This document shows, piece by piece, positions 1-5,908 of a stretch of DNA of 14,251 nt. A program made the position numbers and the translations under genes. The notes beneath the pieces are model-generated. The model saw only the letters and a list, made by a program, of their open reading frames with translations, was not told the origin of the DNA and searched no databases. Source of the DNA: UBA4742 sp002403895 (GTDB lineage Bacteria > Actinomycetota > Acidimicrobiia > Acidimicrobiales > Acidimicrobilacustridaceae); NCBI GenBank assembly GCA_036823295.1, contig DAISGD010000075.1, positions 1 to 14,251 on the forward strand, written 5' to 3'. Position 1 is the first letter of the stretch; the number at the start of each line of letters is the position of its first letter.

Positions 1-273
1 TCCCCACCGCCCACGCCAAGGCGAGCAACCCGTGTCGAACGTGCACGCTCTGACGAGCGAGCGAGAACCGGCATACGTCATCGCCGTGACGGTGACGCCG
101 GGCTGTGGAGAACTGAGCAAAGTACGCCGCCGGGTCACTCGCGTCCCGGCGAGCGCTGAGTGTTACTTAGACCTCGCTGATGGAGCGGAGCAGGTCCTCA
201 CCCGGAGCCGATGAGGACGGGCAGTCGAACTCACCCCTGAGGTCGAACGCCAGGCCGGCTTGAGGCAGAGCAT
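1..273. other. Left-edge stretch without a supported gene
   Basis: No convincing gene is seen here. Short open frames exist on both strands, but none has a recognisable protein pattern, a good ribosome binding site or a believable length. The stretch ends at the stem-loop that follows the minus-strand secreted-protein gene, and it holds one further hairpin at 128-151. It could be an intergenic region or the decayed tail of a gene that begins outside the window. Confidence 0.5.
128..151. repeat. GC-rich hairpin, possible terminator
   Basis: An inverted repeat has 7-bp perfect arms, CGCCGGG at 128-134 and CCCGGCG at 145-151, around a 10-base loop. No T-run follows on either strand. It may terminate a transcript entering from the left edge, but no gene for it is visible, so its role is open. 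Confidence 0.3.
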
Positions 274-303
274 GTTGGCCCCGGCGTTTCGGCCGGAGCC
301 AAC
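274..303 (-). terminator. Stem-loop terminator of the small secreted-protein gene
   Basis: The arms GTTGGC (274-279) and GCCAAC (298-303), one C/A mismatch, then CCGGC (281-285) and GCCGG (292-296) close a 6-base loop. The structure starts 13 bases past the stop codon of the leftward gene at 316-618. There is no U-tract, which is common for actinobacterial terminators. Confidence 0.55.
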
Positions 304-315
304 ACGGTGCCTCAT

Positions 316-618
316 CTACTCCCCGGTTCCGCCCCTGCAGAGGCCAAGGGTGCCGGGCGCGCCCTTTGGCAGCCCGTAGTACTTCCAAGAGTCGGCCGCG
401 GTCTGAACCTGAGACACGGTCTGTCCCGCTTGCGAGTCAAGATCATTCAGCCCGCTGGCGGCGCAGGCCGAGTTGGCATGGTCCAGAGCCCCCGTGTCAT
501 TGGTGTTGTCAGGAATCCCTGGAGGGCCTTTCACCTCGCCAGCGAACCCTGCACCAGCTGGAACAAGCACAAGGGCAGCGGCGCAGAACGCGCCCGCGAG
601 CAATCGCTTCAAAGCCAT
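316..618 (-). CDS. Small exported protein of unknown function
   Basis: A 100-residue protein that begins with a textbook signal peptide: MALKR, a hydrophobic stretch at about 6-22, and a likely cut after AGAGFA (about residue 26). The mature part is about 74 residues, hydrophilic, with a PPGIP segment near 32-36, the phrase DHANSACAASGLND at 46-59, and just two cysteines (C52 and C94), which could form a disulfide outside the membrane. The phrase HANSxCAxSGLND resembles, from memory, small hypothetical secreted proteins of actinobacteria; no function is known to me. The start is supported by a purine-rich ribosome site (AAGGGGAAG, at 620-635) just upstream. A hairpin precedes the gene in the leader and a terminator follows it, so it is probably a single-gene unit, divergent from tetR. 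Confidence 0.8.
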   Translation of the reverse strand: MALKRLLAGAFCAAALVLVPAGAGFAGEVKGPPGIPDNTNDTGALDHANSACAASGLNDLDSQAGQTVSQVQTAADSWKYYGLPKGAPGTLGLCRGGTGE

Positions 619-637
619 GGCTTCTCTTCCCCTTCAT

Positions 638-657
638 CCTGGGCCGTTCGTCCCAGG
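638..657 (-). promoter_or_regulatory. 5' leader hairpin and weak promoter candidate of the secreted-protein gene
   Basis: Perfect 6-bp arms CCTGGG (638-643) and CCCAGG (652-657) enclose an 8-base loop, about 20 bases upstream of the minus-strand start at 618. On the minus strand a TTGACC box (694-689) sits 17 bases before CAGGCT (671-666), which would place the transcript start close to the hairpin. The -10 match is poor, so the promoter is only a candidate; a hairpin at the 5' end could stabilise the mRNA. Confidence 0.3.
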
Positions 658-804
658 TTGGTCACAGCCTGGACGACGGAGCGTGGTCGGTCAAGAGCCC
701 AGAGCGTGTAAGTCGTCGCTCGGGGTGGGTAGGACTAACCGGCAATACACGCCGCATTGAACCCAAGGGGCGGGCGTCGTTATCCGTCGCATCGCTGAGG
801 GGCT

Positions 805-818
805 GTATACGCGTATAC
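805..818. promoter_or_regulatory. Perfect palindromic operator for the TetR regulator
   Basis: GTATACGCGTATAC is a perfect 14-bp palindrome. It lies 54 bases before the tetR start and overlaps the -10 box at 814-819. Its size, symmetry and place fit a TetR-dimer operator that blocks RNA polymerase, so the regulator most likely represses itself and the downstream ClC gene. It lies between tetR and the divergent secreted-protein gene, but about 190 bases from the latter. Confidence 0.65.
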
Positions 819-819
819 T
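814..819 (+). promoter_or_regulatory. -10 box of the tetR-ClC promoter
   Basis: TATACT differs from the TATAAT consensus at one position. No clear -35 box is found 16-19 bases upstream, which is usual for actinobacterial promoters driven mainly by the -10. The predicted transcript start is near base 826, six bases after the box, exactly at a GTG codon. Confidence 0.55.
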
Positions 820-825
820 ACCAGG

Positions 826-876
826 GTGACCCCCCTTTCTAGCCAGGCGCGACAGAGACGGGACTGCTCGGTGTGA
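826..876 (+). CDS. Putative leaderless 16-codon leader peptide before tetR
   Basis: A GTG at the predicted first transcript base opens a frame reading VTPLSSQARQRRDCSV and ends in TGA at 874-876. That stop overlaps the tetR GTG (873-875) in a GTGA arrangement. A -10 box followed by six bases and then RTG is the typical layout of leaderless actinobacterial genes. The upstream site of tetR itself is weak (GAGACGGG near 855-862), so ribosomes finishing this peptide could feed tetR translation. It may equally be chance, since the frame is too short to judge by codon use or homology. Confidence 0.35.
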   Translation: MTPLSSQARQRRDCSV

Positions 877-1463
877 GTTCAGTCCGTGACCCGTTGAGCC
901 GTGATGCGATCATTGAGGCTGCCTGGACCCAAGCCGCGGAGCACGGCCTTGACTCACTCAGCACGAGAACGGTCGCTGCCCGCCTGGATGTCACGCCGAT
1001 GGCGCTGTATCGGCACGTGCGCGACATGGACGAGATCGTCGGTGCGGTGGTCGACGGGCTATTGGCTGAACGTGGCTTGCCGGTCGCCGATGTCGATTGG
1101 CGTGAGTGGCTTCAGCAGCTTGCTCGATCGCTGCGGGGGTTGTTTCTGAAGCACCCCGCCGCCGTCGGGTTGTTCATTCGCCAGCCGGTAACCACGCCGG
1201 CGGCCCGGATCAGGTTGGAGGCAACGGTCGGGGTGCTGGTCGAGGCCGGCTTTACCCGCCACGACGCGGTGCGTGCGTACGCGGCGGTGCACACCTACAC
1301 GATTGGTTTCTGTGGCCTGGAGGCGGGTCGGCTCCGGGCACCCGCTCCGGTCGAACCGCTCGATGCCGCCCAGGACCCCACCAGTGTGGCGATTCGGGGA
1401 TTCGTCACCGATGAGCAGTTCGCCTACGGGCTGCGGGCGTTGGTGTACGGGCTGGTTCCATGA
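873..1463 (+). CDS. TetR/AcrR-family transcriptional regulator
   Basis: A 196-residue protein of normal TetR length. The N-terminal DNA-binding domain shows the family pattern: PLSRDAIIEAAW (7-18), GLDSLSTRTVAARLDVTP (25-42) as helix-turn-helix, then MALYRHVRDMDEIVGAVVDG (43-62). The rest is the all-helical ligand-binding and dimer domain, which shows no diagnostic ligand motif. GTG at 873 is chosen because the frame is closed by a stop at 840-842 and the family's N-terminus begins right after it. It is followed after 10 bases by the ClC gene, so the two probably form an operon, and a perfect palindrome upstream is its likely operator. The inducer is unknown; an anion- or pH-related signal, or a substrate linked to the ClC protein, is a guess from context. 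Confidence 0.9.
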   Translation: MSSVRDPLSRDAIIEAAWTQAAEHGLDSLSTRTVAARLDVTPMALYRHVRDMDEIVGAVVDGLLAERGLPVADVDWREWLQQLARSLRGLFLKHPAAVGLFIRQPVTTPAARIRLEATVGVLVEAGFTRHDAVRAYAAVHTYTIGFCGLEAGRLRAPAPVEPLDAAQDPTSVAIRGFVTDEQFAYGLRALVYGLVP

Positions 1464-1473
1464 CTGAACCTCG

Positions 1474-3153
1474 ATGAGCTACCCGTTGCGACATCACCTC
1501 GCCGGGTTCGGTCAGCGATCACGCGAGGTGCTCGTCCTGTCGGCGATCACAGGCGCGGTCACGGGGCTGGCTGTCGCCGCCTTTGAGTGGATAACGGGGC
1601 GTCAGGCGCTCGAACGTCTCTACCTGCTGCCGGTTCCGGTGCAGGTGGTCGCACCCGGCGTCGGCTTGATCGTGGCGGCCCTCGCCCTCAGATGGCTCGC
1701 CGGTGGGGCTAGCCCTTCCACCTCGGACGAGTACATCCGCAACTTCCACGAAAAGGACCGACCACTCGACTTACGGCCGGGAATCGGTCGCATCGTCGCC
1801 TCCATCGCCACGCTGGGCGCTGGCGGCGCTCTCGGCTTCGAGGGACCGTCGATCTACCTCGGGTCGATCATCGGCACCGGCCTGCAAACTCGCTTCCGCC
1901 GGTTGTTCACCCTCACCGACACCAAGGTGTTGATGGTGGCCGGCGCCGCCGCCGGCATCGCCGCCATCTTCAAGACACCGGCCACCGGCGCCATCTTCGC
2001 CTTAGAGGTGCCCTTCCGTGACGACACCGCCAAACGGATGCTGCTCCCAGCGCTCATCGGCTCCGTGAGCGGGTATCTCGTCTACGTCGCCATCTACGGC
2101 ACCACCCCGCTGTTCCCGATCGACGGCTCACCCCCGTTCGGCTTGAAGGAGCTGGCTGGCGCCGCCCTAGTCGGTGTCCTCGCCGGCCTCGGGGCACGAG
2201 GCTTCGCCTGGCTGGTCAAGGCGGCCAAACGACTGAGCGAAACCATCAACCCAATCCTCCGAGTGGGAGTTGCGGCGGTCATCTTGGCGTCGCTGGTGGT
2301 GGTGAGCCGGCTCGTCTACGGCGAGAGCCTCACCCTCGGTGCCGGCTACAACGTCATCACCTGGCTGGCGGCCGACACGCGGGCCTGGTGGGCGGTGGCG
2401 CTGTTGTTGGCCCTGCGAACGGCCGCCACCTCCGCCACCGTGGGCGGCGGCGGGGCCGGAGGTCTCTTCGTCCCGCTGGTGGTAGGCGGCGCCCTCGTCG
2501 GTCGACTCTGCGGCGGAGGCCTCGCCGAACCCACCCAAACCCTGTTCCCAGTAATCGGCGTTGCCGCGTTCCTCGGCGCCGGCTACCGCACCCCGCTCGC
2601 CGCCGTGATGTTCGTCGCCGAATCGACCGGACGACCCGGCTTCATCGTTCCTGGCCTCATTGCCACCGTGGTGTCCCAGCTCATGATGGGCGCATCTTCG
2701 GTATCGACCTACCAGTCCAGCGACCGAGAAGGCCACCTCGAACACCGCTTCGGCCTGCCCCTCACCGCCGCCATCCAACGCGCCGTGCTCACCGCCCCAC
2801 CCGATGTCACGCTCGACGAACTCCTGGCCACCCACCTCCTCGTGACCCACCACACCACCGTGCCCGTGGTCGAACACGGCCACTACATCGGCCTCGTCAG
2901 CCTGAACGACCTCAACGCAATACCCCGCCCCGAATGGGCGACGACGACCGTCGGCTCCATCGTGCAGGACGAAGCTCCACACGCCGACTCGAGCTGGACG
3001 ATCGAACAGGCCGTCAGGGCCATGGACGCCACCGGACTCGACCTCCTCCCCGTGACCAACGCCGACGGCACCTTCGCCGGAATCGTCACCACCGCAGATC
3101 TACTCCGCCTCGACGAAATCCTCCGAGCCACCGACGAACACGAACCCGACTAG
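1474..3153 (+). CDS. ClC-family chloride channel/transporter with CBS domains
   Basis: A 559-residue integral membrane protein that moves chloride or related anions across the inner membrane. The ClC core covers about 1-415: GFEGP at 121-125 (gating glutamate E123 present, arginine of the usual GREGP replaced by F), the helix pattern AGAAAGIAAIFKTPATGAIF (156-175), and GGGGAGGLFVP at 324-334 matching the GxFxP signature. Two CBS motifs follow at about 430-485 and 495-550. The first anion-pathway motif GSGIP is not found; at the corresponding place the protein reads STSDEYIRNFHE (82-93). In LEVP (177-180) a valine stands where antiporters of this family have the inner proton glutamate. The gene begins 10 bases after tetR, so it is probably co-regulated. 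Transporter or channel behaviour cannot be settled from sequence. Confidence 0.9.
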   Translation: MSYPLRHHLAGFGQRSREVLVLSAITGAVTGLAVAAFEWITGRQALERLYLLPVPVQVVAPGVGLIVAALALRWLAGGASPSTSDEYIRNFHEKDRPLDLRPGIGRIVASIATLGAGGALGFEGPSIYLGSIIGTGLQTRFRRLFTLTDTKVLMVAGAAAGIAAIFKTPATGAIFALEVPFRDDTAKRMLLPALIGSVSGYLVYVAIYGTTPLFPIDGSPPFGLKELAGAALVGVLAGLGARGFAWLVKAAKRLSETINPILRVGVAAVILASLVVVSRLVYGESLTLGAGYNVITWLAADTRAWWAVALLLALRTAATSATVGGGGAGGLFVPLVVGGALVGRLCGGGLAEPTQTLFPVIGVAAFLGAGYRTPLAAVMFVAESTGRPGFIVPGLIATVVSQLMMGASSVSTYQSSDREGHLEHRFGLPLTAAIQRAVLTAPPDVTLDELLATHLLVTHHTTVPVVEHGHYIGLVSLNDLNAIPRPEWATTTVGSIVQDEAPHADSSWTIEQAVRAMDATGLDLLPVTNADGTFAGIVTTADLLRLDEILRATDEHEPD

Positions 3154-3184
3154 CGACACCAGAGAACGTGCGAGGTCGAGGAGA

Positions 3185-3250
3185 TGCGGCGTATATCGCG
3201 CGTGCTCCCGCGTGAAGCAAGGCGAGTGCATCGTGCCGGAGTACGCCGCA
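3185..3250. repeat. Wide inverted repeat between convergent genes
   Basis: TGCGGCGTA (3185-3193) is mirrored by TACGCCGCA (3242-3250), 9-bp perfect arms with 48 bases between. It sits in the 145-base gap between the converging ClC and thiolase genes, where a two-way terminator would be expected. The long loop and missing T-runs make this weak. Confidence 0.25.
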
Positions 3251-3298
3251 ATAGCGAGCGTTCCGATACACAAAGTTGCCGCGCCCAGTGCCCCCCGC

Positions 3299-4501
3299 TC
3301 AGGCCGTCAGCAGGAGGCTGGCGGCAAGGGGACCACCACCTGCGGCCGCCACGGCCACCTCGGGTCGCTGGTCGAGTTGGCGGTCACCGGCCTCGCCCCA
3401 CAGCTGCACGCAGGCCTCGTGCAAGAAGCCGTAACCGTGCAGCCGTCCCGCCGAGAGCTGGCCGCCGTGGGTGTTCAGTGGCAACTCCCCACCGCTGGAC
3501 ATCGGTCGGCCCGCCTCGAGGAACGGCCCTCCCTCCCCATGGGCACAGAACCCGAGGGCCTCGAGCCAGCTCAGCGTGATGAAACTGAAGCCGTCGTAGA
3601 GCTCGGCCACGTCGACGTCGGCCGGCGTCAAGTCGGTGCGCTCCCACATCATCGCCGCCGCGTCGCGCGTGGCCATGGTGGTGAGGTCGTCGAATTGATC
3701 CCACGAGGGGCGCCCCCGCAGGGCGGTGCCCACCGCCTCGACGCGCACCGGTGGCCGACGCAGGTCGGGCGCCGCGTCGGCGCGGGACACGATCACCGCC
3801 GTCGAACCGTCGGCCGGGACATCACAGTCGTAGAGGCACAACGGCGTGGACACCATGCGGATCGACAGGTAGTCGTCGAGCGTCATCGGGCTCCGGTAGA
3901 TGGCGTTGGGGTTGCGGGCGGCGTTGCGGCGCCCGTTGAGCGCCACCTGGGCCAGCTGCTCACGGGTGGTGCCGAACTCGTGGAAGTGGCGCTGGGCCAT
4001 CATGGCAATCCAGTTCGCCGCGGAGGGCGCCCCGAACGGCAACGTCCACTGCATGAAGTCGGTGGCCCGGTAGCTTCCGCCACCCCCTCCACCGGTGGTG
4101 ACCGCCGCCCGACCCTGGTCGCCCTGGGCCGACGCCTCCCACACGGTACGGAAGCACAGCACGTGGTCGGCCAAGCCGGTGGCCACCGCGGCGATGGCAC
4201 CGACGACCGAACCGAGCTGGCCGGGCGCCTCGAGCCCGCCGGCGTACCAGTTGAGGTCCAGCCGCAGCGCGTCGTGCACTTCGGTGATGCCGACACCGGA
4301 GAACCCCGGAGGTGTCTTCATGTTGCCCGGGTACGTGGCCAGGCCGTCGATGTCGCCGCGGGTGAGGCCGGCATCGCCGATAGCGGCAAGGGCAGCATCG
4401 ATGGTGAGATCGAGGGGGTCGCGGTAGATGCGCCGGCCGATCTGCGATTGACCCACGCCGGAGATCACCGCCTTGCGCTCGCCAATCTCGGCTGCCCTCA
4501 C
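3299..4501 (-). CDS. Ltp-type thiolase-fold protein without catalytic cysteine (probable CoA retro-aldolase subunit)
   Basis: A 400-residue thiolase-superfamily protein. It opens with AVISGVGQSQIGRR (11-24), has LTIDAALAAIGDAGLT (32-47), and near the C-terminus LPLNTHGGQLSAGRLHGYG (340-358). Where thiolases carry the nucleophilic cysteine it has YAGGLEAPGQLG (86-97), and the GHPxGAxG histidine motif is replaced by GRLHGYG. This loss is known for Ltp2-like proteins, which pair with a DUF35 partner and cleave beta-hydroxyacyl-CoA side chains by retro-aldol chemistry using tyrosines; Y302 and Y357 are candidate equivalents by inference. A run of six glycines lies at 137-142. Its GTG start overlaps the stop of the DUF35 gene (GTGA), the usual coupling for two subunits of one complex. 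A lipid-transfer or acyltransferase role is the alternative. Confidence 0.85.
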   Translation of the reverse strand: MRAAEIGERKAVISGVGQSQIGRRIYRDPLDLTIDAALAAIGDAGLTRGDIDGLATYPGNMKTPPGFSGVGITEVHDALRLDLNWYAGGLEAPGQLGSVVGAIAAVATGLADHVLCFRTVWEASAQGDQGRAAVTTGGGGGGSYRATDFMQWTLPFGAPSAANWIAMMAQRHFHEFGTTREQLAQVALNGRRNAARNPNAIYRSPMTLDDYLSIRMVSTPLCLYDCDVPADGSTAVIVSRADAAPDLRRPPVRVEAVGTALRGRPSWDQFDDLTTMATRDAAAMMWERTDLTPADVDVAELYDGFSFITLSWLEALGFCAHGEGGPFLEAGRPMSSGGELPLNTHGGQLSAGRLHGYGFLHEACVQLWGEAGDRQLDQRPEVAVAAAGGGPLAASLLLTA

Positions 4502-4932
4502 GGCGACGCCTCACCGGTCGGCTCGAAGAACGGCAGCCAGATGCCGTCCCGTTCCTCGAACGTGACCCGCACGGGCATCCCGATGGCCACTTCGTCGGGC
4601 TGGCACCCCACGATGTTGGTCGTGAGCCGGAGGCCGGCCTGCTCGGGCAGCTCGACGATGGCCACCACGTAGGGGGGGTCGAGGTTCGGGTACCAAGGCT
4701 GCCAGTTCACGGTAAAGGTGTGCACCGCAGCCCGACCCGACACCGCGTCGGGGTGGACGTCCCGGCCGAGGCAGATAGGGCAGATCGGAGCGGGCGGATG
4801 GATCCAGTAGCCACAGGCCGCGCAGCGCAGGAACCGCAGCTCACCCTCGGCCCCGCCCAGCCAGAAGTGCTGGTTGTCGGGCGTGACAGCCGGCAGCACC
4901 CGGAACGGTCGCGGTGGCGCCTCGTCGGTCAC
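4498..4932 (-). CDS. DUF35 zinc-ribbon OB-fold protein, partner of the adjacent Ltp-type thiolase
   Basis: A 144-residue protein starting at GTG 4932 (VTDEAPPRPF); longer versions of the frame read into the upstream gene and look non-coding. An N-terminal helix region is followed by a rubredoxin-like zinc ribbon, CAAC at 37-40 and CPIC at 51-54, then an OB-fold beta barrel (VHTFTVNWQPW, PYVVAIVELPEQAG, IGMPVRVTFEERDG). Such proteins bind thiolase-superfamily subunits and help bind the acyl-CoA, as in the Ltp2-ChsH2(DUF35) aldolase, BbsA/BbsB and archaeal acetoacetyl-CoA thiolase/HMG-CoA synthase complexes. The gene starts 8 bases after the CMD-like gene stop and overlaps the thiolase start by 4 bases, which supports a two-subunit enzyme. 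Confidence 0.88.
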   Translation of the reverse strand: MTDEAPPRPFRVLPAVTPDNQHFWLGGAEGELRFLRCAACGYWIHPPAPICPICLGRDVHPDAVSGRAAVHTFTVNWQPWYPNLDPPYVVAIVELPEQAGLRLTTNIVGCQPDEVAIGMPVRVTFEERDGIWLPFFEPTGEASP

Positions 4933-4940
4933 CGTGTTCC

Positions 4941-5327
4941 TCAGCCGGCGTCGGGAGCCCGGTCGCCACCGGCCCGATCGGAGCTCAGGTCGGCGAGGGC
5001 GTCCCGGAGGCCTCGCTCGAACCCCGCCCGGGCCGGGGCCAGCGCCTCGAGCGAGGGCACCAGCCCGAACCCGGGCTGGGTCAGCACGAGGGTGCCGACG
5101 ACGTCTTCCCAGGTGGCGCCGAACTCGGCGGCGAGCATGGCATGGCGCTCGATGCCGGGTGCGTGGCGCAGGATCACCGAGCACGCCAAGCGGATGAGTT
5201 CGTGCGTGGTGCGGTCGGGTGATTGGAGGGAGTCGATCTGGCCGAGGTAGGCACTTTGCGCCTCACGCAGGGTCGGGAAGGTGTCGCGCAGCGAGGGGGT
5301 GTCTGGGTTGGGGGGCGGAGTATCCAC
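4941..5327 (-). CDS. Carboxymuconolactone decarboxylase-like (AhpD-fold) protein
   Basis: A 128-residue, mainly helical protein. HELIRLACSVILRHAPGIER (42-61) and HAMLAAEFGATWEDVVGTLV (62-81) match the CMD/AhpD pattern of an ELI..A helix, an H..xA helix and a G-T-x-E-D segment. The redox CxxC pair of AhpD is absent; the only cysteine is C49. It is therefore more like the decarboxylase or unknown branches, and no reaction can be named. The start is taken at GTG 5327, because an upstream extension would run through the divergent control region; AGGG lies about 10 bases before it. It is the first gene of the leftward operon, 8 bases before the DUF35 gene, so a role with the aldolase-like pair is likely by context. 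Confidence 0.72.
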   Translation of the reverse strand: MDTPPPNPDTPSLRDTFPTLREAQSAYLGQIDSLQSPDRTTHELIRLACSVILRHAPGIERHAMLAAEFGATWEDVVGTLVLTQPGFGLVPSLEALAPARAGFERGLRDALADLSSDRAGGDRAPDAG

Positions 5328-5355
5328 GGGAAGAACCCTACCGAGGCATTGAGGT

Positions 5356-5382
5356 CCGAGCCGGCCCCATGCGCAGGCTCGG
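5356..5382. promoter_or_regulatory. Inverted repeat in the divergent control region
   Basis: CCGAGCC (5356-5362) and GGCTCGG (5376-5382) are 7-bp perfect arms with a 13-base spacer. It lies between the leftward start at 5327 and the rightward start at 5434. It could be a second operator or a leader hairpin of the leftward transcript. Confidence 0.35.
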
Positions 5383-5384
5383 CT

Positions 5385-5407
5385 GACTAGTCTGACGCCA
5401 ACGTCAG
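5385..5407. promoter_or_regulatory. Divergent promoter with TetR-like operator
   Basis: The palindrome GACTAGTC (5385-5392) contains -10-like hexamers on both strands: TAGTCT rightward (5388-5393) and TAGTCA leftward (5389-5384). It runs straight into CTGACG-CCAA-CGTCAG (5392-5407), an inverted repeat with 6-bp arms. A dimeric repressor bound here could control both operons at once. No regulator gene for it is seen nearby except the TetR at 873, whose own palindrome is different. Clear -35 boxes are not visible. Confidence 0.5.
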
Positions 5408-5433
5408 GAAACTCCAAGGGGGAGCAACACGCC

Positions 5434-5877
5434 GTGGCACTGACCGACCTCATCGGCACCGAGCTGGGAATGCAGACCATCACCATCGAGCAGGGACCGG
5501 TCCGAGCGTTCGCCACTGCGGTGCACGACGACCCCGACGCCTACACCGGCCCCGGTTCCCCCACCCCGCCGACGTGGCCCTTCTCGATGAGCTATTGGGG
5601 GGCGTGGGCCGGCGACGCCACCGCCGGGCTCCCCATCGAGAAGCTGCGCGGCCCGGGCCGGATGATCCTGCACGGGGAGCAGGAGTTCGACTACCGCAGA
5701 GCGCCCCTCGTGGGCGAGACCCTCACCGGTACCGGTCAGATCAGCGACGTGTACGAGAAGGACACCTCGTCGGCCACCATGGAGTTCTACGTGCGCGAGG
5801 TCACCTGGCGCGATGCGGCCGGCGACTCGGTGGTCACGGAGCGGTTCACCCTGATCGTGCGGGCCCGGAAGGGCTGA
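5434..5877 (+). CDS. MaoC-like / FAS1-like dehydratase half-domain protein
   Basis: A 147-residue single hot-dog domain of the type found as the N-terminal half of double MaoC enoyl-CoA hydratases. IGTELGMQTITIEQGPVRAF (7-26) with AVHDDPDAY (29-37) and PPTWPF (45-50) is the usual opening, and MILHGEQEFDYRRAPLVGET (77-96) the central strand-loop. The catalytic hydratase-2 motif (D, then H four to six residues on) is not seen, so this half probably binds the acyl-CoA tail and needs a catalytic MaoC partner, as ChsH2 needs ChsH1 in steroid side-chain breakdown. No partner lies in the window. The GTG start at 5434 is set by a strong AAGGGGGAG site at 5416-5424. It is first in the rightward operon; the next gene begins 31 bases after its stop. 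Confidence 0.85.
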   Translation: MALTDLIGTELGMQTITIEQGPVRAFATAVHDDPDAYTGPGSPTPPTWPFSMSYWGAWAGDATAGLPIEKLRGPGRMILHGEQEFDYRRAPLVGETLTGTGQISDVYEKDTSSATMEFYVREVTWRDAAGDSVVTERFTLIVRARKG

Positions 5878-5879
5878 AC

Positions 5880-5894
5880 CCCCATGACCGGCTT
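5880..5894. repeat. 15-bp direct repeat, copy 1
   Basis: CCCCATGACCGGCTT is identical to 7377-7391, where it forms the start of the second acyl-CoA ligase gene. This copy begins two bases after the MaoC stop. Its ATG (5884) opens a dead five-codon frame, MTGLR-stop, ending at 5901, right over the ribosome site of the first ligase. Confidence 0.8.
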
Positions 5895-5908
5895 GAGGTA
5901 GCACGGCG

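Noticed and set aside
32..214. 60-residue plus-strand frame at the left edge
   Set aside because: No recognisable pattern, no ribosome site, and a hairpin at 128-151 lies inside it.
2167..2982. Minus-strand frame opposite the ClC gene
   Set aside because: Low-complexity Gly/His/Glu content and no start context; antisense to a conserved membrane protein.
121..3249. 10-bp direct repeat AGTACGCCGC at 121-130 and 3240-3249 as ends of an island
   Set aside because: A 10-base match is expected many times by chance in a 14-kb GC-rich window, and no integrase or other mobility gene is present.
3212..4672. Long open frame on the plus strand opposite the thiolase and DUF35 genes
   Set aside because: It is antisense to two clearly coding genes, has Arg/His/Gly-rich content without any family pattern, and arises from high GC with few stops.
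4933..5184. N-terminal extension of the zinc-ribbon DUF35 protein
   Set aside because: The added 84 residues are Arg/Pro-rich frame shadow of the CMD-like gene; GTG 4932 gives the normal DUF35 length.
4941..5516. Longer form of the CMD-like protein starting at 5516
   Set aside because: The extra 63 residues would overlap the divergent operator and the start of the maoC-like gene; the sequence there is not CMD-like.
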